Notes: a model not told the origin generated them from the sequence alone. Shown: positions 1-10,341, numbered from the stretch's first letter. The stretch: DNA of 64,000 bases from Bacillus sp. REN3 (GCF_017912555.1 NZ_JAERSD010000020.1:1-64000); one strand, 5' to 3'. Translations and numbers: made by a program.

Positions 1-354
1 TAATCGTTAAAAAGGGATGTTGGCAAGTAGCTACATTTTTAACTGCCAAATCATACATTTCCCGCTTGCCAAATACAATGATATGCAGGTTTGTTAAGAT
101 AAGCCAAATTATTACATGATCAATTCACTCCTCATAGGCGTGCTTACCAATTTAATAGCGGTGAATAATATTGTTTATCAAGCATCTGATCGGTATTCCA
201 GAACTCCAATCCGTTACATTGATGGCGATGATGGAGTTATTTTCGCGAAAGATAAATAGGGTGTTAATCAGCATTTTTCCAAAGTCACCTATATATAGAT
301 ATAAATGTTTAAAACCCAATAATAAATGGATACACAAGGAATGGAGGGATGAAG
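1..354. other. Leading intergenic region
   Basis: No gene is well supported here. A 47-codon open frame runs from an ATG at 116 to a TAG at 257-259 and ends in the residues IRYIDGDDGVIFAKDK, but no ribosome binding site precedes it. It may be the tail of a decayed gene. The last 20 bases carry the GGAGGG ribosome binding site of the next gene. Confidence 0.3.
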
Positions 355-1683
355 ATGAAAATACTTATTATTGGTGGAGATGCGGCGGGTATGAGTGCTG
401 CGATGCAAATGGTACGGAACAGCTCTGGGCATGAGATCACTGTGTTAGAAAAGGGTGGCGTGTATTCGTACGGACAATGCGGCCTGCCTTATGTGATCAG
501 TGGGAAGGTTGAGTCTACAGATCGGTTAATCGCGCGATCTCAGTCTACTTTTAAAGAGAAGTATGGCATTGATGCACGTGTATTTCATGAAGTCCAGAAG
601 GTAGACGTAGAAAATAAGATGGTAAGCGGAATGAACCATAGTAATGGTGAAACGTTCAATCTTCCATATGACCGCCTTCTGATTGCGACTGGTGTAAGCC
701 CTGTCATTCCGAAGTGGGAGGGTGTGACACTTCCTGGTGTTTTTTCATTAAAGACCATCCCTGACGCTAAAGCAATCATGGATTACCTGGAAAAGGATGT
801 AAAGAATGTGACGGTGATTGGCGGCGGATACATTGGGCTTGAGATGGCCGAAAGTTTTGCGGAGCTCGGCAAGAAGGTAACGATCATTGAAAGAAATGAG
901 CAATTGGCCAAGATATTTGATAGAGACATGGCAGAACTGATTCATGATGAAGCAGAAAAGCATAACATTGTGTTGAAAATGGGTGAATCCGTGGAGTCAT
1001 TCGGTGGAAGTGACCATGTGGAATCTGTGAAGACCGATAGAGGAGAGTATGAAACGGATTTGATGCTGGTCGCTGTAGGTGTGAAGCCGAATACTTCTTT
1101 TATAGAAGGAACAGGGATTGAAACCATTGCAAATGGTGCGATCAAAGTAAATGCCTATATGCAAACCAATGTGGAGGATATTTACGCGGCGGGGGATTGT
1201 GCCACGCAATATCACCGGGTAAAAGAAAAGGATGATCATGTCCCGCTGGGAACTCATGCCAATAAGCAAGGGCAAATCGCCGGATTGAACATGGTGGATG
1301 TACATAGGACCTTTAAAGGAATTGTGGGCACATCCATTATTAAGTTTTTCAATTTAACCCTGGGGAGAACAGGGGTATCAGAAACAGAGGCAGACAGGCT
1401 GAACATCCCCTGCGGCTCTGTAACCATTACAGCAACTGATATCGCAGGTTATTATCCCGATGATAAAAAAATGAAATTGAAACTGCTCTATCATAAAGAG
1501 ACACATAAAGTCCTTGGCGGGCAAATTATCGGGGAAAATGGAGTAGATAAACGAATCGATGTCCTAGCGACAGCCATCTTCCATTCCATGACGACCGAAG
1601 AACTGCTTGACTTAGACCTGGCATATGCACCCCCGTATAATGGAGTATGGGACCCGATTCAGCAGGCGGCTAGGAGAGTGTAG
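355..1683 (+). CDS. CoA-disulfide reductase-type FAD/NAD(P)H oxidoreductase
   Basis: A flavoprotein of the pyridine nucleotide-disulfide oxidoreductase family. The N-terminus has a Rossmann FAD motif ([14 protein letters not shown]), then SYGQCGLPY with the single redox-active cysteine typical of CoA-disulfide reductases and NADH oxidases. A second [11 protein letters not shown] dinucleotide motif binds NAD(P)H, and YAAGDCA is the second FAD contact. The C-terminal dimerisation domain ends in [10 protein letters not shown], as in the family. The product likely reduces CoA disulfide or peroxide/oxygen in the cytoplasm. The ATG at 355 is preferred over the ATG at 349 because GGAGGG (343-348) lies 6-7 nt upstream of 355 and touches 349. 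It stands alone, about 140 bp before the Wadjet operon, and shows no functional link to it. Confidence 0.85.
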   Translation: MKILIIGGDAAGMSAAMQMVRNSSGHEITVLEKGGVYSYGQCGLPYVISGKVESTDRLIARSQSTFKEKYGIDARVFHEVQKVDVENKMVSGMNHSNGETFNLPYDRLLIATGVSPVIPKWEGVTLPGVFSLKTIPDAKAIMDYLEKDVKNVTVIGGGYIGLEMAESFAELGKKVTIIERNEQLAKIFDRDMAELIHDEAEKHNIVLKMGESVESFGGSDHVESVKTDRGEYETDLMLVAVGVKPNTSFIEGTGIETIANGAIKVNAYMQTNVEDIYAAGDCATQYHRVKEKDDHVPLGTHANKQGQIAGLNMVDVHRTFKGIVGTSIIKFFNLTLGRTGVSETEADRLNIPCGSVTITATDIAGYYPDDKKMKLKLLYHKETHKVLGGQIIGENGVDKRIDVLATAIFHSMTTEELLDLDLAYAPPYNGVWDPIQQAARRV

Positions 1684-1735
1684 AAACAGAGGGGCGGTTC
1701 TGGTGTTTAGGTGAAATAGTAGACCTCTGTTTTGT
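1684..1735 (+). terminator. Probable terminator / repeat remnant after the flavoenzyme
   Basis: AAACAGAGG (1684-1692) is complementary to CCTCTGTTT (1725-1733) across a 32-nt loop. The loop contains GGCGGTTCTGGTG, a degenerate copy of the dispersed GGGACGGTTCT repeat described elsewhere in the window. It may end transcription before jetA, but the U-tract is poor. Confidence 0.35.
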
Positions 1736-1824
1736 CTGTTTCTAAGCTTCCAGGAAATTTTTCTGGCATTTTAGAAAGCATTGGCTCTAGAATGGTGGTA
1801 TATAGAGCTGCAAGGGAGTGTGCA

Positions 1825-3330
1825 ATGGTGGAAATGCCTTTTAAGCGTGTGGTGGAGGCTACGTATTTGTCGACGGAAAAGAGTGATAAGTACCGGGCTA
1901 TTCTTCGGTTTTTTTATACGCAGCATGAACGGCTGCGGGAGTTTTTGTTTCCTGAGGAAGTGTATGCTCATTTGAAAGAGTATCCGTTTTTTTCGGACTA
2001 TGAGTTGGATGAGCTGCATAATGACTTGTCTTCTCTGGTTAAATGGGGGAATCTGCGCGCCCAGCAGGAGAGCGGGAAGGTGAGGACGGTCGAGGAGTTT
2101 AAGAAGCGTCGATACCGATATCAAATCACTCCTTACACCGTCGAATTTGAACGGATGCTGATCCATTTTGAGCAGGAGAGCGAAACGTTTGGAGGCTCTC
2201 TGGAGAAAACTCAATTTGAAAGACTGTACCAGGCGCTCGAGAGAATCAATGGTTCAACGGACGAATCACCAGAGGAGTGCGCGCAACATTGGGATGACTT
2301 GCTTACATATTTCAAGAAAATCACGCAAAACACGTCTGATTATTTCGCCTACTTAAGGAGTGAAGAAGCTTCTGAACAAATGAAGTCGGAAGCTTTCCTG
2401 CTATATAAGGATCAATTCACTCTATATTTGCGAGAGTTCATTATTGCTCTGCAGCGGACCGCAACAGGCATCCAGGATGCAATGCTTTCATTAAGCCGCG
2501 ATAAAATGAGGGAGTTTTTCAAAAAGGTGGCCGAACATCAGGAAAAAGTGTTCCGATTCGAAAAACTAATCCAGGATGAGGACCAGCTTACCGAGCTTGA
2601 AGAAACATGGTTTAACGTGAAGGCGTGGTTTCTTGGTGACAGGAACGGTGAGAGCCAGTACGAAAATGTGCAGAGGCAAACGAATGATGCAATTAGGAGA
2701 ATTACCCGGCTGGTTCAGCGGCTTGGAGAAAGAAGCCAGCTCCATCGCAGCAGGAAGGCGGATTATTTGCATCTTGCCAATTGGTTTTTGACCCTGCCTT
2801 CCCTTGAGGAAGCCCACAAACTGTCATCCGTCGTTTTCGGTGTGACCCATACAAAGCACATTTATTCTGATGACATTCCCACAGATGACATTTATACCGA
2901 TGTTTGGGATGAAGCCCCGATGAGCCATGAGCGGGTTCCTAAAATCAGGGAATACCGCGAAAAGACAAAGGCATCTGCCCTTGAGGATCATACTGAGCTG
3001 AAAGAACAAGCAATGCGCGAACACCTGGAGCAGCGCTTAATGGAACGGAAAGTGATCAACAGCTACCGAACTGGAAGGGATATTGTTTTAGAAAATTTGC
3101 CAGTGGTCGATTCATTTGTTCGGAAAGTATTTTTATCCTGGATTGGCAAAGCGATGGCACGGGCCGATCATACAATCAAGACTGAATATGGCGATCAAGT
3201 TCAAGTGCTGCTTGATCCTTCAAAACGAATTACCCTGAAATCGCAGGACGGCGAATTGTCGATGCCTGCCGTGACATTCCGCTACTTGGGAAAGGAGGAT
3301 GAGCATGAGCGAACGGGAACTGGAGTTTGA
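1825..3330 (+). CDS. jetA: Wadjet protein JetA (TIGR02677/DUF2397, kleisin-like)
   Basis: First gene of a four-gene Wadjet operon. JetA is the kleisin-like (MukF-like) subunit that bridges the JetC SMC heads in the complex that recognises and helps cleave small circular plasmid DNA. The N-terminus MPFKRVVEATYLSTEKSDKYR followed by AILRFFY is characteristic of the family, and the 501-aa length is usual. The reading frame stays open upstream to a TTG at 1732. The ATG at 1825 fits better because AAGGGAG (1812-1818) lies 6 nt before it and the family homology begins there. It overlaps jetB by 26 bp, consistent with translational coupling. Confidence 0.88.
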   Translation: MVEMPFKRVVEATYLSTEKSDKYRAILRFFYTQHERLREFLFPEEVYAHLKEYPFFSDYELDELHNDLSSLVKWGNLRAQQESGKVRTVEEFKKRRYRYQITPYTVEFERMLIHFEQESETFGGSLEKTQFERLYQALERINGSTDESPEECAQHWDDLLTYFKKITQNTSDYFAYLRSEEASEQMKSEAFLLYKDQFTLYLREFIIALQRTATGIQDAMLSLSRDKMREFFKKVAEHQEKVFRFEKLIQDEDQLTELEETWFNVKAWFLGDRNGESQYENVQRQTNDAIRRITRLVQRLGERSQLHRSRKADYLHLANWFLTLPSLEEAHKLSSVVFGVTHTKHIYSDDIPTDDIYTDVWDEAPMSHERVPKIREYREKTKASALEDHTELKEQAMREHLEQRLMERKVINSYRTGRDIVLENLPVVDSFVRKVFLSWIGKAMARADHTIKTEYGDQVQVLLDPSKRITLKSQDGELSMPAVTFRYLGKEDEHERTGTGV

Positions 3331-4456
3331 TGAAAACACCGTTGAAGCCCTCGGAAGGCTTTTTGAGCAATTTTGGATCTTGCGTGATGAGGAGCCCGAG
3401 GCCTACCTTCTTGTCCGGAATAGGGAACAGATTTTGAAAAGATATTTGCAGGAAAAGTTCGGGCTCGAATTGATTATCCACCAGCATTTTGCCAAGCTTG
3501 AGAAAATACCAGTGGAGCCGGAAAGCTGGATGGGAATCGAATCGTTCCAGGGACCGATGGATTATGCGATTTTTTGCTGTGCCCTGGCCTATATGGAACA
3601 AAAGGGGATTGACGAACAGTTTTTACTGTCTGACCTGGCTGAAAAAATCCAGGAACTGTACCCAGGTGAAATGCCGCTTGACTGGAAAAATTACCAGCAT
3701 CGGCGGGCACTTGTCAGAGCTTTAAAGCAGGTGCTTGAGCTGCGCCTGATTAAAACCATAGATGGAAACCTGGAGCAATTCCAGTTGAACGACGACGAAG
3801 AAGTGCTCTACGAGGTGACCATCTATTCCCGATACTTCATGAGGTCTTACCCGGATGATTTATACCAATTTGACTCAATGGAAGAGTTGCTCATGCAGGA
3901 GTGGAACAGGCAGCCGGACGACCAAAGGCGGAAACGGGTATACCGTAAATTGATTTTGACCCCATTTGTGTATCGGAAAAATGAAGAGGACCAGGACTTT
4001 GCTTACATCAGGAATTACCGGAACAGGCTCAGGGACGATTTTGAACAACATACTCCCTTCCGGCTTGAGGTGTTTAAAAACGCAGCAATGCTCTCGCTTC
4101 CTGATCCGAAAAAAAGATATACCTTGTTCCCTGATACAAAAGGAATCACGGATGCTGCTCTTCATACGATGGCAGTGATTCGGGAAAATAAGGAAGCACT
4201 CGACATTACAGAGTTTGGTACAGTCAGGATTCCGCGCGCTTCTTTTGACATGCTGGTCAGGCAAACAAAAGAAAAGTACGGTCATGGCTGGAGCAAAAAG
4301 CATCGGGAGGAAACACCAGAGGAGACGGCAGGCCAAATTATTAAGGTATGGGAAGAATGGAATATGGCTGTATGGGATGACGAAGCAAGGATGCTGACCA
4401 TCCTTCCTGGAGCAGCAAGGCTGACTGCGTTTTACCCGGCGGATTATGAAAAGTAA
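3305..4456 (+). CDS. jetB: Wadjet protein JetB (TIGR02678/DUF2398, KITE-like)
   Basis: Second Wadjet gene, 383 aa, coding for the MukE-like winged-helix (KITE) subunit that binds JetA and DNA in the JetABC condensin. The family is assigned from length, operon position and sequence character (RRALVRALKQVLELRLIK; RKRVYRKLILTPFVYR). The second in-frame ATG at 3305 is taken as the start because AAGGAGG (3292-3298) is 6 nt upstream of it but directly abuts the ATG at 3299. The stop codon lies 16 bp before the jetC start, so the two genes are co-transcribed. Confidence 0.87.
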   Translation: MSERELEFDENTVEALGRLFEQFWILRDEEPEAYLLVRNREQILKRYLQEKFGLELIIHQHFAKLEKIPVEPESWMGIESFQGPMDYAIFCCALAYMEQKGIDEQFLLSDLAEKIQELYPGEMPLDWKNYQHRRALVRALKQVLELRLIKTIDGNLEQFQLNDDEEVLYEVTIYSRYFMRSYPDDLYQFDSMEELLMQEWNRQPDDQRRKRVYRKLILTPFVYRKNEEDQDFAYIRNYRNRLRDDFEQHTPFRLEVFKNAAMLSLPDPKKRYTLFPDTKGITDAALHTMAVIRENKEALDITEFGTVRIPRASFDMLVRQTKEKYGHGWSKKHREETPEETAGQIIKVWEEWNMAVWDDEARMLTILPGAARLTAFYPADYEK

Positions 4457-4472
4457 TGGAGGAGCAAACGGC

Positions 4473-7400
4473 ATGGCAGAAAAGTGGAAAATGAACAGGG
4501 CGGGCCTGTTGAATTTTTGGTACTACGATGATGAAGTATTTGATTTTGAAGACGGAAAGCTGCTGCTCCGCGGAACGAATGGTTCAGGGAAGTCTGTCAC
4601 GATGCAAAGCTTTCTTCCGGTTCTGTTAGACGGAAAGAAATCACCCGACAGGCTCGATCCGTTCGGTTCTAAATCCCGGAGGATGGCCGACTACCTTTTG
4701 GGCGAAAAGGAAATTTCAAATCGTGATGAACGGACAGGTTATTTGTATATTGAATATAAAAAAGAGGACACAGAACAATATCTGACCACAGGGATTGGCA
4801 TGCAGGCAAAGCGGAACCAGCCTTTAAAGTCATGGGGGTTTGCGTTGACTGATAACCGGAGAATCGGCAAAGGTCTCCAACTGTTTAAATGGGTAAACCG
4901 GGAAGGGAAAAAAGAGAAATTCCCGCTTTCCCAGACAGAACTTGAAACCGTTATCGGATCAGGTGGCGAAGTGGTCAGCTCCAACAAAGAATATATGGCA
5001 CTCGTCAATAAGCATATATTTGGGTTTGAAACGCTAGAAGCCTATGACGACTTGATCAAACTGCTGATCCAGCTGCGCAGCCCTAAACTTTCAAAGGACT
5101 TTAAACCAACCGTTATTTACGAGATTCTTGAGGAGGCCTTGCCACCGCTTACTGATGAAGATCTCCGTTATCTCTCCGATTCTATTGAACAGATGGACGA
5201 GACGAAGCAGCAAATAGAGCAGCTGGAGCGGGAAGTAAAGGCGCTGGCAAAGCTGAAGGATGCTTATGATCAATACAATATAAGGATACTTGCTGATCTA
5301 TTTACCGAGTGGGCGCAGGCAAGAGAAAGAAGGAATAAAGACGAACAAGAGGTTCTTCGGCTTGAGGAAGAAATCCGGAATCTTTTAATGGAAATAGAAG
5401 ACCAGGTGGATCAGCAACGAAAATTGTCCATTAATGAGGAAACCCTGGCCGAAAGTAAGGACAGGCTTTCCAGCCACGAAGCTTTTCGGTTGGAAAAGGA
5501 ATTAAAGGAGAAGAAAAGTTCGCTTTCAGATTTGAAAACGGAAGTGGACAGACGTCAAAGTAGACTGGATGGACTTTTGAAAAAGGAGCGGGAAACAAGG
5601 CGCAGTCTGGATGAACTGGACCAGGCTATTTCCGAGCAGGAAAAAAACTTAAGAGAGTCGGCTGAAGATTTGTTTTTTGAAGCGGAAGAAAGTGCTTTTA
5701 GCCAACACGACCAGAATGTGGCGGACTTTTATCGCAATCTGGGTAGCGACTTCTCTTTTGGCCTTTGGAAACAGGAGATTCAGAAGCACGCTAAGAAATT
5801 GGATTTGGCATTGAAAGAAATCCAAAAAAGAGATGCTATAAAACAGAAGATCCAGGAGAAGAATTTCGAACTTGCCAATATGGAAAAAGACCGGGATCTG
5901 GCCCAGGATGAGGAACAGAAGTGGCAGGAGACGATGGAAGAGGACAAGCGGAAATTGATTCATGATATTCATCTGTGGTCGGAAACCCATTCGTATTACG
6001 ATATTCAATCAAATACGCTCCAGGAAATGGCGAGACACATTGATGAGTTGTTTTCCGTGGTTGAGTACGAGCAAGTAAAGGACCTTTTTGCTCCATATGT
6101 CCATCGGTATGAGGACGGAATCAGGTTTGAACAGTCAACCGTCAAGTCCCGTGAAAAAATGATAGAGGAAGAGTTGACCAAGCTAAAAGAAGAGTGGATG
6201 AGGATGAAAGCCCAACAGGATCCAGAACCTGAGCGGGATGTTGCCACCATTGAGGCAAGAAAGCTTCTCGATGAGCAATCCATTCCATATGCCCCTTTTT
6301 ATGAAGTCGTTGAGTTCTTGCCTGATGTAGAGCCGGAAATGCAAAAACGAATAGAAAGTGCATTGACGGAAATGGGAGTGCTCGACGCCCTGATTGTCAA
6401 TGGGGAAGCAGAGCTTAAGCATGACCGTATTTTAACGGCTGACCCAAAGTTTCTGTCATACACTCTGGCAGATTATTTGCGTCCGGATTCTGCGCAGGAC
6501 AAGATTCCCCCAAAGCACGTGCAGGATATATTGCAAAGTATTGAGATGGACGGTGAAGCACAGGTAAATCTCAAGGAAGATGGTTCTTATCAGCTAGGCA
6601 ATCTCAGCGGCCATGCAGTTCCACTTGAGGAAATCCGATTCATTGGAAGGGAAGCACGGAAGCGTTACCGGGAAGAGTTGCTTCAAAACCTGGTTCAGAA
6701 CATGGATTTGCTAAGGATTGAACTTGCGAACAGGCAAATGGACTATCGCCGTCTTGAAGATCAATTGAGGCAATCAAGGGAGAGGTGGTCTGCTTTCCCG
6801 GCCAGTACGGATGTAAGGTTTTCTTTTAATGAAATGCAAACAGCAGGGGAGAAGGTGAAATTTTTCCTTGAGAGGATTAAAGCCATTTCCGGGCAAGTTC
6901 AAGTGTTGGATCGGGAGTTGCAGCAGCTAAAGACCGCTTTGTTCCACCTGACTGAAGAGCTGGCTCTTCCGCAAACAGCAGAAGCATACTCAAAGGCAAT
7001 AGAGCAAGGACGCAATTATGAGAACCAGCTTAATGATCTGCATCGGAAACATGATGGATTCATTCGCTCGATCCATGAGCTTGCCTCTCAAAAAGACCGA
7101 CTGCAGGATCTTGAGGCAGAGATTGAAGTATACAGCGGAGAATTGAACGTTAAAAGGGATCAGCAGGAAAAGGTAGAAAAAGATATTTTTCATATTGAGG
7201 ACCAACTAAAGCTGGTTGGTGCTGAGGAGGTACGGCGCGCTATTCGCGAGGTTACGGAAGAGTTGGAAAGAGTAAAACTTTCATTGAAGAAAGTAAATGA
7301 GAGTTTGCCTGCGTTAAAGGAGAAAAACCGCAATCACGCCGAAAAATTGGCTGAGCAAAAAGAATCGCTCAAATTCTGGACCCAAATCGAGCAAGAGTGG

Positions 7401-8573
7401 GACGAGGCACTCAGGAAGGAATGGAAGCGTGGAACTCATGGTGGCGAGATGGGGGCTTTTGACTACGCTCTTGTTAAGGAATTTTTAAAAGGGAAACCAC
7501 AGAAAGAAAGATCTCCACTTGAAGGGCATTTAACCAACCAATTCCATACCCTCCAACCTGATCTGATTGAACACAAGATGCGGATGTTTTCCTATGTGCC
7601 GGATACCCCGGTATGGATGGGCCAGGTTCTTAAGGAAGAATGGAAGCCAGTGGTGGACCAATGGAAGACCAAGAATACCCGGAATATCGTCGAGTTCGAC
7701 CAGCGGGGAGTGAAGATTTCACCGGCTGACTTGCATGACACTGTCTCCAGGGAATGGTCCTTGCAAGAGAACAGGCTTGATGAAATGGACAAAAAGCTTT
7801 ACGAAGAAATTCTTTTGAACTCAGTTGGCCATAAACTTCGCGGCAGGATTCATAGGGCTGAGAAGTGGACTGAACAGATGAAGGAATTGATGGAGAGCCG
7901 GGACACATCTTCGGGATTGAAGTTTTCAATTAAATGGAGGCCGAGGACAGCTGATGCTGAACAAGAAATCGATACAAAGGAATTAATCGAGTTGCTTAAA
8001 AGTGATGCGAAGCTTTTAAGTGACCATGATCTTGAACGAATCACCAATCATTTCCGTTCCAAAATCAAAGCAGCTAAAACATGGCTTGAGGAGAAAGGGG
8101 AAGGCCAGACACTGCTTCAGGTATTAAAAATGGTATTGGATTACCGGAAGTGGTTTTCCTTCGTGCTTTATTTTGAAAGGCCGAATGAACCAAGGCGTGA
8201 ATTGACAAACCATAATTTTTTCAAATTCAGTGGCGGGGAAAAGGCGATGGCCATGTATATTCCACTTTTTACAGCGTGCTATTCCAGGTACAAGGAAGCA
8301 GCAGCTCATGCGCCGTTCATTATTTCTCTGGATGAAGCCTTCGCGGGTGTCGATGAGAATAATATAAATGAAATGTTCGAGATTGTGGAACAGCTTCATT
8401 TTAATTACATCATGAATTCCCAGGTGCTTTGGGGAGACTATGAAACTGTTAAGTCTTTGTCAGTCTGTGAGCTGGTGAGGCCGAAAAATGCCAATTATGT
8501 CACGGTCATTCGCTACAAATGGGATGGACTGGCTATGCAGGTCAAATTGCCGGAAGGGAGCGTGACAGGTTGA
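4473..8573 (+). CDS. jetC: Wadjet protein JetC (TIGR02680, SMC/MukB-like ATPase)
   Basis: The 1366-aa SMC-like motor of Wadjet. Walker A is GTNGSGKS at residues 34-41. The long middle is charged coiled coil rich in E, K, Q and L with a hinge-like interruption. The ABC signature FSGGEKAMAMY (about residue 1250) and Walker B IISLDEAFAGVD (about 1285) form the C-terminal head. In the known system JetC dimers extrude DNA loops, measure circle size and hand DNA to the JetD nuclease. The ATG at 4473 is preferred over the one at 4446 because GGAGGAG (4458-4464) is 8 nt upstream. The stop overlaps the jetD TTG start in the tetranucleotide TTGA. All ATPase motifs look intact. Confidence 0.93.
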   Translation: MAEKWKMNRAGLLNFWYYDDEVFDFEDGKLLLRGTNGSGKSVTMQSFLPVLLDGKKSPDRLDPFGSKSRRMADYLLGEKEISNRDERTGYLYIEYKKEDTEQYLTTGIGMQAKRNQPLKSWGFALTDNRRIGKGLQLFKWVNREGKKEKFPLSQTELETVIGSGGEVVSSNKEYMALVNKHIFGFETLEAYDDLIKLLIQLRSPKLSKDFKPTVIYEILEEALPPLTDEDLRYLSDSIEQMDETKQQIEQLEREVKALAKLKDAYDQYNIRILADLFTEWAQARERRNKDEQEVLRLEEEIRNLLMEIEDQVDQQRKLSINEETLAESKDRLSSHEAFRLEKELKEKKSSLSDLKTEVDRRQSRLDGLLKKERETRRSLDELDQAISEQEKNLRESAEDLFFEAEESAFSQHDQNVADFYRNLGSDFSFGLWKQEIQKHAKKLDLALKEIQKRDAIKQKIQEKNFELANMEKDRDLAQDEEQKWQETMEEDKRKLIHDIHLWSETHSYYDIQSNTLQEMARHIDELFSVVEYEQVKDLFAPYVHRYEDGIRFEQSTVKSREKMIEEELTKLKEEWMRMKAQQDPEPERDVATIEARKLLDEQSIPYAPFYEVVEFLPDVEPEMQKRIESALTEMGVLDALIVNGEAELKHDRILTADPKFLSYTLADYLRPDSAQDKIPPKHVQDILQSIEMDGEAQVNLKEDGSYQLGNLSGHAVPLEEIRFIGREARKRYREELLQNLVQNMDLLRIELANRQMDYRRLEDQLRQSRERWSAFPASTDVRFSFNEMQTAGEKVKFFLERIKAISGQVQVLDRELQQLKTALFHLTEELALPQTAEAYSKAIEQGRNYENQLNDLHRKHDGFIRSIHELASQKDRLQDLEAEIEVYSGELNVKRDQQEKVEKDIFHIEDQLKLVGAEEVRRAIREVTEELERVKLSLKKVNESLPALKEKNRNHAEKLAEQKESLKFWTQIEQEWDEALRKEWKRGTHGGEMGAFDYALVKEFLKGKPQKERSPLEGHLTNQFHTLQPDLIEHKMRMFSYVPDTPVWMGQVLKEEWKPVVDQWKTKNTRNIVEFDQRGVKISPADLHDTVSREWSLQENRLDEMDKKLYEEILLNSVGHKLRGRIHRAEKWTEQMKELMESRDTSSGLKFSIKWRPRTADAEQEIDTKELIELLKSDAKLLSDHDLERITNHFRSKIKAAKTWLEEKGEGQTLLQVLKMVLDYRKWFSFVLYFERPNEPRRELTNHNFFKFSGGEKAMAMYIPLFTACYSRYKEAAAHAPFIISLDEAFAGVDENNINEMFEIVEQLHFNYIMNSQVLWGDYETVKSLSVCELVRPKNANYVTVIRYKWDGLAMQVKLPEGSVTG

Positions 8574-9835
8574 GTGTTGAGTTGAAGGAGGCGATGGATT
8601 ACTTTAAGTCGAAAAAAGGGTTTAAAGTCCTTTTTCAGCTATTTCGCTCAAAATACGAGTCCTTGGGCCGCATTGCCGGGAATGTGAAACTGGACGGTTT
8701 TTCATCGGAGGAGGTGGAGGAGATTGCGCTTTTTATGGGTGTCTCCCCCCATCATCTTGCCAGAAAAGGGACTGTTTCGCTTAAAGAATTTGAATCCCGC
8801 CTTTTTAAGACCCGTTTTTCGACATTCTCATTGATCGAATTGCTCGAAGCGTTTTTCAGAGAACCGATCCGGTCCAAGCGCGAAGTGAAGGAAGAACTGG
8901 AGTTTTTGCAAAGAAACTTGTTTGCACGTTTTAAGATCGAGTATGAAGGCATCTCGGCCTGGTTTGATTATTTGGAAAAGAAAACGCCAGATACGTTATG
9001 GATTTGGCGGATGTTAATTGATCCGGGATTTGAGGAAGATGTTCATCTGTTATGCAAGGCATATACGTCTTTGCCTGACAAAGTGGAACGATATCCGGTG
9101 TTCAGCCAGCGGGTAAGCGGGAATCCGCATACCCTGGATTTGTCTACGGTTAAGGGGAAGCTCTGGATTCATTTGCTGCATGTCATGAAGGGAGGGGAAG
9201 GGCCTCCTCCTTCACAAACGGAAGCGATTAATGATCTTTTGCTCTCCTATCAATTGCTGAGGGATGACATCGCCAATTTTGTCACAGCCGCCAATCTTAT
9301 TGCCTATTCGGGAGGCGTGCCTCATCCAGTATTCCAGGCTGCAGCCGAGACTGGGTCGGTTTTAAATGTCCCGCTTCGAGAATTGTTAAAAATGGATAAG
9401 GTGAAAACCTTTTCAGGGGTGAAGAAAGTTTATATCGTGGAAAACTCGGGAGTTTTTTCGGCACTGATGGATGCAGTGGCCGATGCGCCATTAATTTGCA
9501 CCCATGGGCAATTTAAACTGGCGGGACTGAAGCTGATGGACTTGCTGTCAGCTTCCGGCCATCACCTGTACTACAGCGGGGATTTCGACCCGGAAGGAAT
9601 CGGCATGGCTGTAAGATTTAAAGAACGCTATGGAGAACAAGGACATTTGTGGAGAATGACGGCGCTTGATTACGAAGCTTCCAAGCCAACGGGAGGAATA
9701 GAAGACAGACATGGAAAACTTCTAACCTTGCAAAACTCCATTTTAGGGGAGCTGGTAACAGTAGTCATGCAACATAAAAAATTTGGCTACCAGGAAGGCA
9801 TTCTTCAACTTCTTATACAAGATTTGAAGAATTAA
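8570..9835 (+). CDS. jetD: Wadjet protein JetD (TIGR02679, DUF3322/DUF2220 Toprim nuclease)
   Basis: Fourth Wadjet gene, 421 aa, the topoisomerase VI-A-like nuclease that cuts plasmid DNA trapped by JetABC. An N-terminal arm domain (DUF3322) is followed by a Toprim-like DUF2220 domain. The conserved acidic residues are visible as YIVENSGVFSALMD (Glu near residue 290) and YYSGDFDPEGIGMA (the DxD-type acidic pair near 338-340). The start is taken as TTG 8570, which overlaps the jetC stop by 4 bp (TTGA) and is preceded by GGAAGGGAG (8552-8560). The frame is open back to 8519 but without a better site. Confidence 0.9.
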   Translation: MSVELKEAMDYFKSKKGFKVLFQLFRSKYESLGRIAGNVKLDGFSSEEVEEIALFMGVSPHHLARKGTVSLKEFESRLFKTRFSTFSLIELLEAFFREPIRSKREVKEELEFLQRNLFARFKIEYEGISAWFDYLEKKTPDTLWIWRMLIDPGFEEDVHLLCKAYTSLPDKVERYPVFSQRVSGNPHTLDLSTVKGKLWIHLLHVMKGGEGPPPSQTEAINDLLLSYQLLRDDIANFVTAANLIAYSGGVPHPVFQAAAETGSVLNVPLRELLKMDKVKTFSGVKKVYIVENSGVFSALMDAVADAPLICTHGQFKLAGLKLMDLLSASGHHLYYSGDFDPEGIGMAVRFKERYGEQGHLWRMTALDYEASKPTGGIEDRHGKLLTLQNSILGELVTVVMQHKKFGYQEGILQLLIQDLKN

Positions 9836-9880
9836 GGGGGTATGGCTCTAGCAAAGCACAGAGCGATGGTTTTTAAAAGG

Positions 9881-9990
9881 GTTCAATCGGAAGTTTTGTG
9901 CTTTTTACTTTCTCGTATTTAGGCCAGACAGCGCAAAATTTTTGATTGCCCGAGAAAAATGAAGTTGCGGCCCTGGCCTATGGCAAACGT
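9881..9990. repeat. Inverted repeat remnant, also present at 56.15 kb
   Basis: CAATCGGAAGTTTTGTGC (from 9885) and GCGCAAAATTTTTGATTG (to about 9952) form imperfect inverted ends. The flank after the second end (gaaaaatgaag...ctggcc) matches the flank of a similar structure at 56.15-56.30 kb. It is probably debris of one mobile element family. Confidence 0.5.
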
Positions 9991-10163
9991 GTAGAACACA
10001 CGGATTCCTGAAATGTAGTTATTGATCGTACCTGTCGAAAGACAGCGTTCATTTTTAAGGTATAAGATATATTGCTGGATATCCTTTTCACTCATCTCAT
10101 AAAATAAAAGTATGTTTCTATGGATTTGTTTTCTTTGGCGATTAAACAATACCATATGAAACA
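9919..10163 (-). pseudogene. Tyrosine recombinase remnant (core-binding domain)
   Basis: The minus strand encodes SEKDIQQYILYLKNERCLS then TGTINNYISGIRVFYTFAI, which has the look of the N-terminal SAM-like core-binding domain of phage integrase/tyrosine recombinases. The frame ends soon after and the catalytic domain with its R-H-R-Y residues is missing. It therefore cannot be a working recombinase. The sequence around its 3' end is repeated at 56.2 kb, suggesting debris of a repeated mobile element. The family call rests on a short stretch. Confidence 0.5.
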
Positions 10164-10230
10164 TACTTTTTCTTCGTTTATGCACTATTTTTGTCTGGGT
10201 GGGCTGTTTTTGAGCCATCGCGTAGCGATT

Positions 10231-10302
10231 TCGTTTTCCTGCTGGCAACCTTTGTATTGCGGTTGCTAAAGGGAACTGCCGGGTTGTCACGAGGACCGTC
10301 TT
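10231..10302. repeat. Dispersed palindromic repeat, copy A (degenerate)
   Basis: CTGGCAACCTTTGTATTGC followed by GGTTGCTAAAGGGAACTGCC and GGTTGTCACGAGGACCGTC. This is the same roughly 70-bp palindromic element seen complete at 18113-18185, here with a degraded left arm. Confidence 0.6.
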
Positions 10303-10341
10303 CTTTTATCAATAAGAATTGTATTTCCATTCCCTTTGTTT

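Noticed and set aside
1732-1824. Upstream TTG start for JetA adding 31 residues
   Set aside because: No ribosome binding site at 1732; AAGGGAG is well placed for the ATG at 1825, where family similarity starts.
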